A DNA stretch of 64,000 nucleotides from Flavobacterium sp. (GTDB taxonomy: Bacteria; Bacteroidota; Bacteroidia; Flavobacteriales; Flavobacteriaceae): contig JACMLU010000025.1 in assembly GCA_014379405.1 (NCBI GenBank), forward strand, positions 124,001 through 188,000. The letters run 5' to 3'. A program made the position numbers and the translations under genes. Shown piece by piece: positions 10,178-19,071 of this stretch. The notes beneath the pieces are model-generated. The model ran no database searches, had not been told where the DNA came from, and saw only the letters and a list, made by a program, of their open reading frames with translations. Every line of letters starts with the position of its first letter. Position 1 is the first letter of the stretch.

Positions 10178-11467
10178 TTAATCTTCGCTTGAAACTGTTA
10201 TTCCACCTATACGCAATCTAAAATCTGGTCTTTTATCATTCAAGAAATCAATAAAAGTCACATTGTTCTCGGCTTTGGAATAAACATTAGCAAAAGCGGC
10301 GCTTCCATACCAACTTTCTAAATCTTCGTTATTGGAATTGTCCATAACAAAAATATTACCCTTGCATAGATTGAAATACATCTGTTCCAATTTGATTTTC
10401 TTTAGATTTTCATCATTGATATAGATTGCTTTATCCAACAATATTGCTGGATTAAAACCAGAGATTACACTTTTCTTGAAATCAATCGTGGCATTTTCGG
10501 CAATGTAAACACCCTCTTTGATTAGTCCCGATTCTATATCGGCTTTGACATTTTCACTATTGTTGACCAATGTTAAATTTCTTGCGGTGACAGAGGTGTG
10601 CTTTTTCGTAAAATCAACTTCTTCTTTTCTGTTATAAGAAAGCACATTCAAACATCGAGAACCAGTGCTATTGGTCAAATAGGAAGCACGAATTGCCAAT
10701 GAATTTTCTATATGGCATTGTGTGCCATAATTAAATTTATAATCATCGTTACTGGATTTAAAAGAAATCATCTTGTTCAAGTTGACTTCTCCTCCCAGAA
10801 TTTCAAAAGAATCACCGGCAGAATTACTTGCCATTACATTCTCCAGTGTGGTTTTGTTTCCAACTCCTGCTAATAGCAAAGCATTGAAATTATCGCCTCC
10901 TTTGACTTTGGCTCCCGCAAATTCTATTCTCACGAATCTTAAAACTCCAGAATTACTGGCTGGATTATTCCCTCCATAACCAGATAAAAGGGCATCTGTA
11001 TCAAAATTTACCGAAGAAATATTACCAAATTTATTGGTAGGCGCATCCCCAAGAAGAATTATCCCTCCCCAGTCACCCGCTTTTCTTACGGTTTTATTGG
11101 ATGTGAAAACTATGGGATCTGTTTCCAGACCATTGGCTACTATCGAAGCTCCTTTTGTAATGATGAGAGAAGCTTTAGATTCGTTATCCCCCATAATGAC
11201 CGTTCCAGGCTCAATGGTCAAAGTTGCATTGTTGGTCACATATACATGGCCCTGCAAGAGATATACATTTTTTTTGTACAACTTTGTGTCCACATTGATG
11301 TTACCGGTCAAAATTTGATTTACCTCATCATAATCAATTTTGTTGGGCTTGAATTCAGTCCAGTTATTTAACCAGCTGTTAAATCCGGTTATTCCTTTTT
11401 CTTGTTGTGCATTGATGTCACCAACTACCAAAAAGAGTAAAGCTATTATTTGTATTGATTTTTTCAT
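10178..11467 (-). CDS. Secreted parallel beta-helix protein
   Basis: The protein has 429 residues with a signal peptide ending DINAQQ (about residue 21). Residues 70-160 carry the pattern seen in many Bacteroidota secreted beta-helix proteins: a hydrophobic ladder VYLLQGHVYVTNNATLTIEPGTVI, then ASIVANGLETDPIVFTS, then GDWGGIILLGDAP. No catalytic signature and no T9SS sorting domain is visible at the C-terminus, which ends in RLRIGGITVSSED. It is transcribed in the same direction as the adhesin genes, 94 bases upstream of the SprC-like gene, so it may belong to the same transcription unit. Proteins of this kind are usually exported to the surface or periplasm. The fold is a confident inference; the function is unknown. 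Confidence 0.7.
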   Translation of the reverse strand: MKKSIQIIALLFLVVGDINAQQEKGITGFNSWLNNWTEFKPNKIDYDEVNQILTGNINVDTKLYKKNVYLLQGHVYVTNNATLTIEPGTVIMGDNESKASLIITKGASIVANGLETDPIVFTSNKTVRKAGDWGGIILLGDAPTNKFGNISSVNFDTDALLSGYGGNNPASNSGVLRFVRIEFAGAKVKGGDNFNALLLAGVGNKTTLENVMASNSAGDSFEILGGEVNLNKMISFKSSNDDYKFNYGTQCHIENSLAIRASYLTNSTGSRCLNVLSYNRKEEVDFTKKHTSVTARNLTLVNNSENVKADIESGLIKEGVYIAENATIDFKKSVISGFNPAILLDKAIYINDENLKKIKLEQMYFNLCKGNIFVMDNSNNEDLESWYGSAAFANVYSKAENNVTFIDFLNDKRPDFRLRIGGITVSSED

Positions 11468-11542
11468 AACTTAAAAATTATAATTTTCAGCATTTATTTC
11501 CAAAGATCCAAACTTAAAAAAGCAACAATCTTCCTCAACGAA

Positions 11543-11986
11543 TTACATTTCTTCAAATTCGTGCAATGATTTTAAAATGTTTTCATAAAACAGAATAGCT
11601 TTTATCAAATCATCCTTGTTGGAATAAGGTAAAATCTTTTTTTGATAATCGCCCGTTATTTCTAGATAACTTTTAGTGTTTTCATCCTGTGATTCATATG
11701 CTTTCCTATACTCTGAATTATTTGGAATTCCATAATCAGTCAAGGTTACACCAGGTTTTGTTGCCAACGCTATATAAGGTAATGTTTTGGCAAGAACTCC
11801 TATTCGTTCTACGCACAATTCCAGCAAAGCGCCTTTAGGCAATTCGGACAATTCTTTCTTATCATAATATTTTTTTATTATAGCAGTTCTGCTAATAATA
11901 CTTTGTGGGGCGTTTTTACTTTGAGAAAAAGTTGCTGTCGATACTAATAAAACAATAATACTGGTAAAAATAATTTTAGATTTCAT
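11543..11986 (-). CDS. Small secreted protein of unknown function
   Basis: The protein has 147 residues with a clear signal peptide (residues 1-21, ending STATFSQS). The mature part is helical and charged and has no motif I recognise. It contains a single Cys in LLELCVERIGVLAKTLPYIAL and ends in an acidic tail, LHEFEEM. It is the first gene of the leftward series leading into the beta-helix protein (75 bases away) and the adhesin genes, so it may be an accessory periplasmic component of that locus. This is a hypothetical protein; only secretion is supported. Confidence 0.6.
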   Translation of the reverse strand: MKSKIIFTSIIVLLVSTATFSQSKNAPQSIISRTAIIKKYYDKKELSELPKGALLELCVERIGVLAKTLPYIALATKPGVTLTDYGIPNNSEYRKAYESQDENTKSYLEITGDYQKKILPYSNKDDLIKAILFYENILKSLHEFEEM

Positions 11987-12415
11987 GGGCTAAGTTTTAA
12001 TTGGGTTAACAAACTTACAAAACAAAATTTAATCTACAATTATATTTTTTAATTTTACATATTAAAAGTATTACAAAATGAAAAAAAACTTACTAAATAT
12101 CGAGTATTTATGCATTTAATCGGTTTTTTAGAAATGACAGAGAAAAATTTAACAAGATTAATAAGCTGTAAAAAAAAGTAAAAAACATTAAATTAGTTAT
12201 TTTAATACAAAATTTAAATTTTTAAACCGGCAAAACATCGCATTTCATAAATAGAAATCATCAAAAAAAAGGTTCATTAATCCGATTGATTAAAAACAGG
12301 CAAGTTTGGATGTCAAAAACAGAAACCTGTATAATGAACTCTTTGGAACCCATGATTTCTTAAAACTTTGCAATCTAAATTTCGGGGCTATTCCTATTTC
12401 TTCTATATTTGCCTT
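11987..12415. other. AT-rich intergenic region between divergent genes
   Basis: This 429-base gap separates the leftward adhesin locus from rightward holB. It is strongly AT-rich, with many A and T runs and no ORF of note. It must contain promoters for both directions. The only clear element is TATATTTG at 12404-12411, just before holB. No RNA gene, repeat or long hairpin is visible. Confidence 0.6.
12404..12411 (+). promoter_or_regulatory. Flavobacterial -7 element upstream of holB
   Basis: TATATTTG matches the Bacteroidota -7 consensus TAnnTTTG. It ends 5 bases before the ATG at 12416, so transcription would begin at or very near the start codon. No good -33 TTG is seen at the usual spacing, so the call rests on the -7 element alone. 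Confidence 0.45.
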
Positions 12416-13564
12416 ATGCAGTTTTCAGAAATTTTAGGGCAGGAACACATCAAAAATCATTTGACTCGAAGTGCCGATTTAGGTAGAATTCCCCACGCAC
12501 AGTTGTTTGTAGGGCCAGAAGGATGCGGCACTTTGCCAATGGCAATAGCTTATGCACAGTATATTTTGTGCAACAATCAAAACGGGGAAAATTCCGGTGC
12601 CAACGAAAGTTGCAATCTTAAATTCCAAAAAATCTCGCATCCCGATTTGCATTTTGTTTATCCAACGGTAAGCAACGAAGACGTAAAAACGAAACCCAAA
12701 AGCATTGATTTCATTGCCGATTGGAGACAATTTGTTGCCCAAAATCCTTACGGAGGTTTGTTCGATTGGTATTCTGTTTTGGGCGTTCAAAACAAACAAG
12801 GCGAAATTCGGGTTGACGATGCGCAAGAAATTTTGAAATCATTGGCTTTAAAATCCTACGAAGGCGGTTATAAAATTATGATTGTTTGGATGGCAGATAA
12901 AATGAATACCGCAGCCTCGAACAAGTTGTTGAAATTGCTGGAAGAACCGCCTGAAAAAACAGTTTTTATTCTTATTTCCGAAAACGAAGAAGACATTATC
13001 CAGACAATTCGTTCTCGTTGTCAAGTATTGCATTTTATTGGATTGAGTGAAAATGTGATTAGTGAAGCTTTAGTTTCTCATGAAAATATAGAACCAAAAC
13101 TAGCCACAAAAATTGCCCATCAAGCCCAAGGAAATTACAACAAAGCCTTGCATTTACTCAAAGACGACAGCGAAGAATTTCCGTTCGAACAATGGTTTGT
13201 GGTTTGGGTTCGTGCAGCTTTCAAAGCCAAAGGAAATGCTGCCGTAATTGCCGATTTGATTCAATGGAGCGAAAAAATTGCGGCTTTGGGCAGAGAAACC
13301 CAAAAGAAATTCTTGCAGTTTTGCATCGATATTTTCCGTCAGGCGTTGCTACACAATTATGAGACACCGAGTTTGGTTTATATGGAACCAACGGTTGAGA
13401 ATTTCACGATAGCCAAATTTGCACCTTTTGTGAATGGCAATAACATCCACGAAATATTTCAGGAATTATCAGATGCGATTTACCATATTGAGCGTAACGG
13501 AAATGCCAAGATTATTTTGACTGATTTATCCATCAAACTAACTCGTTTAATACACAAAAAATAA
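12416..13564 (+). CDS. holB: DNA polymerase III subunit delta'
   Basis: This AAA+ clamp-loader subunit works with gamma/tau and delta to load the beta clamp. The N-terminus MQFSEILGQEHIKNHL is the standard opening of the family. The P-loop region reads GPEGCGTLPMA, which lacks the Lys-Ser/Thr of a working Walker A, as expected for a delta' subunit that does not bind ATP. NKLLKLLEEPPEKTVFIL and the SRC motif (IIQTIRSRCQVL) follow. Only two of the usual zinc-module cysteines are obvious in the Walker A-to-B segment. I chose ATG 12416 over the upstream in-frame ATG at 12368 because the extra 16 residues do not belong to the family and cover the promoter-like element. The DoxX-like gene follows after 4 bases, suggesting an operon. 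Confidence 0.9.
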   Translation: MQFSEILGQEHIKNHLTRSADLGRIPHAQLFVGPEGCGTLPMAIAYAQYILCNNQNGENSGANESCNLKFQKISHPDLHFVYPTVSNEDVKTKPKSIDFIADWRQFVAQNPYGGLFDWYSVLGVQNKQGEIRVDDAQEILKSLALKSYEGGYKIMIVWMADKMNTAASNKLLKLLEEPPEKTVFILISENEEDIIQTIRSRCQVLHFIGLSENVISEALVSHENIEPKLATKIAHQAQGNYNKALHLLKDDSEEFPFEQWFVVWVRAAFKAKGNAAVIADLIQWSEKIAALGRETQKKFLQFCIDIFRQALLHNYETPSLVYMEPTVENFTIAKFAPFVNGNNIHEIFQELSDAIYHIERNGNAKIILTDLSIKLTRLIHKK

Positions 13565-13568
13565 GTTT

Positions 13569-13952
13569 ATGAATAATGCTGCCTCCATTTTACTTTTGGT
13601 TTTTCTGGCTCTTACTTTTATACAATCGGCCTATGAAAAACTCTTTTATTGGCAAGATAATGTAGATTGGTTGAAAGAACATTTCGCCAAAACCAGACTC
13701 AAGAATTTGGTCCCTTTGGCATTGGTACATCTTGTTATTTTAGAATTGATTTCGGGGATTTTGAGCATCGTTGGCATTATTGAACTGATAGTAAACAATG
13801 GCAGAACTTTTGGTTTTTATGGAGCCATATTTTCGAGTATTACTTTATTAATGATGCTTTTCGGACAACGATTGGCCAAGGATTATGACGGCGCAAGAAC
13901 CATTGTGATTTACTTTATTCCTGCCGTGATGGCGGTCTATTGGTTGAATTAG
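13569..13952 (+). CDS. DoxX-like four-helix membrane protein
   Basis: The protein has 127 residues and four predicted membrane helices (about 5-22, 48-70, 78-98 and 108-125). The motif SAYEKLFYWQDNVDWLKEHFAKT after helix 1 is typical of small DoxX/DUF-type membrane proteins of flavobacteria. The gene starts 4 bases after holB and is almost certainly cotranscribed with it. The DoxX family assignment rests on topology and the spacing of conserved residues. The biochemical role is not known. Confidence 0.7.
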   Translation: MNNAASILLLVFLALTFIQSAYEKLFYWQDNVDWLKEHFAKTRLKNLVPLALVHLVILELISGILSIVGIIELIVNNGRTFGFYGAIFSSITLLMMLFGQRLAKDYDGARTIVIYFIPAVMAVYWLN

Positions 13953-13994
13953 AAAAATCAATCAATGACAATAACAATCTCAATGGCAATAAAA

Positions 13995-14031
13995 AATTGA
14001 ATCTTTGTGCCTTTGTGCCTTCGCGGTGAAA
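13995..14031. repeat. Intergenic dispersed repeat (ctttgtgcctt type)
   Basis: The stretch ctttgtgcctttgtgcct followed by tcgcggtgaaataac lies just before the thioesterase gene and codes for nothing obvious. I recognise this wording as a common interspersed intergenic motif in Flavobacterium genomes. Only one copy is present here, so repeat status rests on general knowledge. Confidence 0.35.
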
Positions 14032-14052
14032 TAACTTTATAAAAAACAAATT

Positions 14053-14562
14053 ATGACTCCAAAACATCCCTCAGAATCTTTGACGATATTGACCGATTTA
14101 GTTTTGCCAAGCGAAACCAATGCTTTGAACAATCTTTTTGGTGGTGAATTATTGGCTCGAATGGATCGTGCGGCCAGCATTTCGGCGGGAAGACATTCGC
14201 GCAGAATTGCCGTAACGGTTTCGGTAAACCACGTGGCTTTCAACAAAGCCATTCCGTTAGGAAGCGTAGTTATTATTGAGGCAAAAGTATCCAGAGCCTT
14301 CAAAACTTCAATGGAAATTTACCTCGACGTCTGGATCGAAGAACGAGAATCTGGCGAAAGAATCAAATCGAATGAAGCCATTTACACTTTTGTGGCGGTA
14401 GATGAAACCGGAATACCCGTTGAAGTTCCTCACATCATTCCCGAAACCAAATTGGAACAACATCGTTATGATGATGCCTTGAGAAGAAAACAATTGAGCC
14501 TCGTCTTGGCCGGAAAATTAAATCCTCACGATGCCACGGAATTGAAGGCGTTGTTTGTGTGA
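14053..14562 (+). CDS. Acyl-CoA thioesterase, hotdog fold
   Basis: The protein has 169 residues and matches the YciA/BACH-type acyl-CoA thioesterases that hydrolyse acyl-CoA to free fatty acid and CoA in the cytoplasm. Characteristic parts are NNLFGGELLARMDRAASI (residues about 26-43, carrying the conserved Asn and Asp around the active site), the strand AVTVSVNHVAFNKAIPLGSVV, and SNEAIYTFVAVDETGIPVEVP near the end of the hotdog domain. The C-terminal tail RRKQLSLVLAGK is usual for the family. The gene stands alone, 100 bases after the DoxX-like gene, with a repeat-like intergenic motif in front. Confidence 0.85.
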   Translation: MTPKHPSESLTILTDLVLPSETNALNNLFGGELLARMDRAASISAGRHSRRIAVTVSVNHVAFNKAIPLGSVVIIEAKVSRAFKTSMEIYLDVWIEERESGERIKSNEAIYTFVAVDETGIPVEVPHIIPETKLEQHRYDDALRRKQLSLVLAGKLNPHDATELKALFV

Positions 14563-14591
14563 AATTATACTTTAAAAAACCTTAAATATTA

Positions 14592-15296
14592 ATGATTCTC
14601 CAAAAACTAAAAATTATAATTAAACAATATTTTAGAATTTGGTGGATTCCAATTCTATGCTATTTAATACCTTTTACAATATTTGTAATTGGTAACACTT
14701 TAAAAAGTGATAATGTAATAGACCTTTCTTTATTAATATTTTTTCTCAATATTTTAGGGAATCTAATTTCATCAATTATTCAGGTAGTAATAAGAAAATG
14801 GTATTTCATAATTCCTCAAATCGGAATTTCTATTTTTCTTTATTACAGCGTTTCTATTTATTTTCTTTTTTCACCACCCGATTATTATGCAGCAAACAAA
14901 ACAATACCTAAAAACATAGAAATAGCTATACCTATTGAAAAAGAACCAACTAAAACAGAATTGAAAAAATATGATTTGATTTTGTCTTCATCTTTTCAAC
15001 CTGGAATTTACAACTATTATACGGCTAAAAAACCAACTGAATTAGGTAATTTTTATATCAAAGCATTTGAAATAAACTCTAATGATAAATTATCCGAAGA
15101 AAGAATAAAAATTAGCTCAAAAATAAAAGTAGAAAATATTGAATCTAAAATTTATTCAGGAGAATTCACAATTTATGAAGGTTCTTGGGGTGATAAATAT
15201 GCAGCTAGAATTGAATTATGGTTTGAGCCGTCAAATAAAAATAAAGATTATAAAATTGCCGAAAGGAATTATTTAATTGAAGGTTGGATGAGATAA
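14592..15296 (+). CDS. Membrane-anchored protein of unknown function
   Basis: The protein has 234 residues. The first 100 hold three predicted membrane helices (about 17-36, 42-64 and 70-95). The remaining 130 residues form a soluble domain rich in beta-strand patterns and charged residues, ending RNYLIEGWMR. No domain is recognised. AT content is higher than in the neighbouring thioesterase and recA genes, consistent with a gene that is less conserved or recently acquired. It sits between two core genes without sharing an obvious operon with either. Confidence 0.5.
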   Translation: MILQKLKIIIKQYFRIWWIPILCYLIPFTIFVIGNTLKSDNVIDLSLLIFFLNILGNLISSIIQVVIRKWYFIIPQIGISIFLYYSVSIYFLFSPPDYYAANKTIPKNIEIAIPIEKEPTKTELKKYDLILSSSFQPGIYNYYTAKKPTELGNFYIKAFEINSNDKLSEERIKISSKIKVENIESKIYSGEFTIYEGSWGDKYAARIELWFEPSNKNKDYKIAERNYLIEGWMR

Positions 15297-15404
15297 AAAA
15301 ACAAAATAAAACCCAAAACATTCCCCTTGCCACTTCCAAAAAAAGAAGTATTTTTACAAAAAGATAAGCACAAAAAATAAATGAAAGAAAAGGTAAAAGA
15401 GATG

Positions 15405-16406
15405 AGTTCAGAAAAAGAAGCCAAATTAAAAGCACTACAGCTTACACTTGACAAACTAGATAAAACCTACGGAAAAGGCACCGTGATGAAAATGGGCGAC
15501 AAAGCCATTGTGGAAGTAGAAACTATTTCTTCTGGATCTTTGGGAATCGATTTAGCCTTGGGAGTTGGTGGTTATCCAAGAGGTAGAGTGATTGAAATAT
15601 ACGGTCCAGAATCTTCAGGAAAAACTACTTTAACATTGCATGCTATTGCCGAAGCTCAAAAAGCCGGAGGAATCGCTGCTTTTATAGATGCAGAACACGC
15701 TTTCGATAGAAATTATGCCGAAAAATTAGGCGTTGATATCGAAAACTTGATCATATCGCAACCGGACAACGGGGAACAAGCATTGGAAATTGCCGAGAAC
15801 TTGATTCGTTCTGGCGCGATTGACATTGTAGTGATTGACTCGGTTGCCGCTTTGACACCAAAAAGTGAAATAGAAGGCGAAATGGGTGATTCGAAAATGG
15901 GTCTTCACGCTCGTTTGATGTCGCAAGCTTTGAGAAAACTAACGGGAACGATCAGTAAAACAAATTGTACGGTTTTCTTCATCAACCAGTTGAGAGAGAA
16001 AATTGGAGTGATGTTCGGAAATCCTGAAACTACAACAGGTGGAAATGCATTGAAGTTTTATGCTTCAGTTCGTTTGGATATTCGACGTTCCACTCAAATA
16101 AAAGATGGCGACAATGTTCTTGGAAACAGAACTAAAGTTAAAGTCGTGAAAAACAAAGTAGCCCCACCTTTCAAAACTGCCGAATTCGACATTATGTATG
16201 GCGAAGGAATTTCGAAAACAGGTGAAATCTTGGATTTGGCCGTTGAATTCGAAATCATCAAAAAAGCAGGTTCTTGGTTCAGTTATGGCGAAACCAAATT
16301 AGGACAAGGTCGTGATGCGGTTAAAGCATTAATCAAAGACAATCCAGAATTAGCCGATGAATTAGAAGAAAAAATCAAGACTAAGATTAAAGAAAATAAT
16401 GCTTAA
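15405..16406 (+). CDS. recA: Recombinase RecA
   Basis: RecA forms ATP-dependent filaments on single-stranded DNA, drives homologous strand exchange and activates LexA-type self-cleavage. The protein has 333 residues from the ATG at 15405, a normal length. Walker A is GPESSGKTT (residues 68-76), Walker B is [18 protein letters not shown], the L2 loop is [23 protein letters not shown], and the C-terminus is acidic/Lys-rich. The start giving [13 protein letters not shown] matches other flavobacterial RecA proteins; an in-frame ATG at 15381 would add eight residues that the family lacks. A strong hairpin terminator follows the stop codon. Confidence 0.97.
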   Translation, partial: SSEKEAKLKALQLTLDKLDKTYGKGTVMKMGDKAIVEVETISSGSLGIDLALGVGGYPRGRVIEIYGPESSGKTTLTLHAIAEAQKAGGIAAFIDAEHAFDRNYAEKLGVDIENLIISQPDNGEQALEIAENLIRSGAIDIVVIDSVAALTPKSEIEGEMGDSKMGLHARLMSQALRKLTGTISKTNCTVFFINQLREKIGVMFGNPETTTGGNALKFYASVRLDIRRSTQIKDGDNVLGNRTKVKVVKNKVAPPFKTAEFDIMYGEGISKTGEILDLAVEFEIIKKAGSWFSYGETKLGQGRDAVKALIKDNPELADELEEKIKTKIKENNA

Positions 16407-16425
16407 TATTTTTAAGAAAATTATT

Positions 16426-16461
16426 AAATGCTCGGATATCTTTTATCCGAGCATTTTTTTT
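16426..16461 (+). terminator. Rho-independent terminator of recA
   Basis: A 13-bp perfect stem (AAATGCTCGGATA, 16426-16438, pairing with 16444-16456) encloses a short loop and is followed by a run of T. It lies 20 bases after the recA stop codon. Confidence 0.85.
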
Positions 16462-16601
16462 GTTCTAATTTCGTTTGATAACAACAATTGGAAGATCACT
16501 TTTTAATAATTATAATTTTTTTGAGCAATGACGCAACCTTTTTAATTCACTTTCATCTTATATAAATGTTACGAAGTTATAAACCTTAAAAATTATTAAA
16601 A

Positions 16602-17012
16602 ATGAAAAAAATCGTATTATTTGTAATTCTAATCACATCTATTTTAAGTTGTAGTCTTGATGATGACAATCCGACTTATACTTATAGCGTTTTACCTGTT
16701 GAAAGCTATATTGTGCCTACTAGTTTTACTTTAGGAGAAACCTATGAAATAAAATTGAAGTACCAAAAACCTACTTCTTGTCATATTTATCAGGGAATTT
16801 ATTATGACAAAAACTTAAATACCAGAACAATTGCCATTCAAACTGCGGTACAAAATAATCAAGTTTGTACAACTGATGTTCCTCCTATCTCAGAAGTTTC
16901 ATTTAACTTTATCGTCAACAATACTGGATCCTATATCTTTAAATTTTACAAAGGTGAAGATGCTAATGGAGAAGATATTTTTGAAGAAGTTGAGATTCCT
17001 GTAGTTCAATAA
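16602..17012 (+). CDS. Small lipoprotein upstream of an ECF sigma factor
   Basis: The protein has 136 residues with a lipoprotein signal peptide: hydrophobic residues 3-15, then ILSC with Cys at about 17, followed by SLDDD. The acidic residues after Cys are typical of Bacteroidota lipoproteins sorted to the outer membrane or surface. The mature part is beta-rich with two Cys (SCHIYQG and QVCTTD) that could pair, and resembles a single Ig-like domain. It sits 12 bases before the sigma factor gene and is likely in the same operon, so it may be a sensor or a target of that system. No family name can be given. Confidence 0.65.
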   Translation: MKKIVLFVILITSILSCSLDDDNPTYTYSVLPVESYIVPTSFTLGETYEIKLKYQKPTSCHIYQGIYYDKNLNTRTIAIQTAVQNNQVCTTDVPPISEVSFNFIVNNTGSYIFKFYKGEDANGEDIFEEVEIPVVQ

Positions 17013-17024
17013 AATAAAAAATCT

Positions 17025-17567
17025 GTGGTATTAGAAAAGCTAATTAGCGAATGTCAAAAAAACCAACCCAAAGCTCAAGAACAATTGTATCGATTGTTTG
17101 AAAAAAAGTTTTTTGGGTTGTGCTTGAAATATTCCTCTAGTTATGCTGATGCACAAGATAATTTTCAAGAAGGATTCCTAATTATATTTCGGAAAATAAA
17201 TCAATACAGCGGAAAAGGTTCTTTTGAAGGCTGGGCAAAAAGAATACTGATTAACAACGCACTCCAAAAACACAAAGGAGTGCGTTTTATGGAAGTAATA
17301 AACGACAACATTCCTGATGTTGATGTAGAAATTGATGAAGAAAAAATATCCCTAGACTATTTAATGCAGATTATTCAGGAACTTCCCGATCAATACCGAA
17401 TTGTTTTTAGTTTATATGTGTTGGATGATTATTCACATCAAGAAATTAGCGAAATGCTCTCCATTTCTACCGGTACAACTAAATCGAATTTGCATAGAGC
17501 ACGACTTATCTTGAAAGAAAAAATTGAAAAAAAAACAGTGACTAATCTAAAGAAATCGGCAAAATGA
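17025..17567 (+). CDS. ECF-type RNA polymerase sigma factor
   Basis: The protein has 180 residues. Region 2 covers about residues 10-85 (DAQDNFQEGFLIIFRKINQYSGKGSFEGWAKRI, the core-binding and -10 recognition part). Region 4 covers about 120-170 (LPDQYRIVFSLYVLDDYSHQEISEMLSISTGTTKSNLHRAR, a helix-turn-helix for -35 recognition). There is no region 3, as usual for extracytoplasmic-function sigma factors. No ATG lies between the upstream in-frame stop and region 2, so the start is GTG at 17025. It overlaps the next gene by 4 bases (ATGA), which is strong evidence for coupled expression with its probable regulator. Confidence 0.9.
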   Translation: MVLEKLISECQKNQPKAQEQLYRLFEKKFFGLCLKYSSSYADAQDNFQEGFLIIFRKINQYSGKGSFEGWAKRILINNALQKHKGVRFMEVINDNIPDVDVEIDEEKISLDYLMQIIQELPDQYRIVFSLYVLDDYSHQEISEMLSISTGTTKSNLHRARLILKEKIEKKTVTNLKKSAK

Positions 17568-19003
17568 AAGAGAAAAAAAATATAGACCGATTATTTCAAG
17601 AGCAATTAAGAGACTTTGAGGCAAGACCGGACAATCAAGTTTGGCTCAATATCGAAACTGAATTAAAAAAAGATAAAAAACGAAAAGTAGTCCCGATATG
17701 GTTTAAATATTCAGGAATAGCTGCCGCATTTTTATTGGGTTTATTCATTATAAATACGAATCAGACTTTTAATTCGACACCAGAAAACAATGTTGTTTTA
17801 GTCGCCAAAATTTCAAAAGATTCGTTTAACAAAAAACAAATTTATCCCCATAACAATTCAGAAAACCCTCAAAAAGAAGCAAATATTGTTGGCAATTCAA
17901 AAGAAAATATCAAGTACAAAAAAGAAAAAATTAATACTAATTTTTCAAAAATAGTTGTAAAAGATGAAAAAGAAATTAAGCCTTATAGTTCCTCAAATGC
18001 CCTTGGGGTCAATAAAAAGAATCAAAATAATGCTTACGTTTTTCTACCAAAAAATAATTTGTCGGTAAAACAACCGACAACAAAAAGTGACAATAATCAC
18101 TTATTAAATGCCGAGAAAAACAGTGTTACAAATGCAAATTCAGTTGCTAGCCAACAAAATCAAACTGTAGAAAAAAAGAACCTTAAAGAGAACGAAGATT
18201 CTCAAAAACAACCATCCATTAATCCACAATCTGCAAACGAATTAGAAGAAATTTTAAAAGCCAAATCTGCCCCAAAAAAGGCCGTGGTATCCAATTATAA
18301 AAACAAATGGCAAATTACCCCCAACGTTGCTCCAGTGTACCTGAATGCAAATTCAGGCGGCTCCCCTATCGATGAACAACTGTCCGATTATGAAAAAAAA
18401 TCAGATAATAGCGTCAGTTTTGGTGTTGGCATACAATACGCTGTCAGCAATAAAATAGCCTTTAGGACTGGTGTCAATAAAGTAGTTTTAGGTTATAATA
18501 CCAGCAATGTCTTGTATTCAACAGGGTTAACTGCCAACAATTTGAAAAATGTTGACTATTTATCAGACAATGTGGTTAAATTTGTAAATCAAGCCAATTA
18601 TAGCTCATCCCCAACATTTGAAAAAGAAATACAAAACACAAACAAGGGTACTTTAAACCAAAAAATGGGATATTATGAACTGCCAATGGAAGTTTCTTAT
18701 GCTGTTTTAAACAAAAAATTTGGAATTAATCTAATTGGTGGGTTCAGTACTTTATTCCTGAATGAGAATACAATTTCGTTGGTATCGCCTCAATCCAATA
18801 TTGAACTTGGAGAAGCAAAAAACTTGAATCAAGTCCATTTTAGCACCAATGTGGGTTTAGGATTTAAGTACCAAATTATAAAATCATTCCAAATTAACGT
18901 CGAACCAATGGTTAAATATCAATTGAATACATTTTCAAATAACTCTGGCGACTTTAAACCGCTATTTATTGGATTATATTCTGGTATAAGCTATGGCTTT
19001 TAA
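17564..19003 (+). CDS. Putative anti-sigma protein fused to an outer-membrane beta-barrel
   Basis: The protein has 479 residues. The first 45 are cytoplasmic-type (DRLFQEQLRDFEARPDNQVWLNIETEL), followed by one membrane helix at about 46-64 (YSGIAAAFLLGLFIINTN). A low-complexity Asn/Lys/Gln/Ser linker of about 170 residues (70-240) follows. The last 235 residues have the alternating pattern of a PorT-like outer-membrane barrel, ending SGISYGF with the C-terminal aromatic. The gene overlaps the ECF sigma gene by 4 bases. The simplest reading is one polypeptide anchored in the inner membrane, crossing the periplasm and inserted in the outer membrane, which could bind the sigma factor at its N-terminus. 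The anti-sigma role is inferred from position, not from a recognised zinc anti-sigma motif. Confidence 0.7.
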   Translation: MKEKKNIDRLFQEQLRDFEARPDNQVWLNIETELKKDKKRKVVPIWFKYSGIAAAFLLGLFIINTNQTFNSTPENNVVLVAKISKDSFNKKQIYPHNNSENPQKEANIVGNSKENIKYKKEKINTNFSKIVVKDEKEIKPYSSSNALGVNKKNQNNAYVFLPKNNLSVKQPTTKSDNNHLLNAEKNSVTNANSVASQQNQTVEKKNLKENEDSQKQPSINPQSANELEEILKAKSAPKKAVVSNYKNKWQITPNVAPVYLNANSGGSPIDEQLSDYEKKSDNSVSFGVGIQYAVSNKIAFRTGVNKVVLGYNTSNVLYSTGLTANNLKNVDYLSDNVVKFVNQANYSSSPTFEKEIQNTNKGTLNQKMGYYELPMEVSYAVLNKKFGINLIGGFSTLFLNENTISLVSPQSNIELGEAKNLNQVHFSTNVGLGFKYQIIKSFQINVEPMVKYQLNTFSNNSGDFKPLFIGLYSGISYGF

Positions 19004-19042
19004 TTTGAGTTGAAACGAAAGCTATTAGCTCTCTCGATATAT

Positions 19043-19066
19043 GATTGCTTGGTTCCTCGCAATGAC
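19043..19066. repeat. Dispersed intergenic repeat, copy 1
   Basis: This copy reads GATTGCTTGG then TTCCTCGCAATGAC and matches the copy at 19915-19938 at all but one position. The two copies are direct repeats on either side of the plsC gene. Related copies occur at 37545-37567 and, inverted and expanded, at 60760-60797. Confidence 0.7.
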
Positions 19067-19071
19067 TTAAC

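Noticed and set aside
12368..12415. A longer holB starting at ATG 12368
   Set aside because: The extra residues are not shared by delta' proteins and the segment holds a -7 promoter element.
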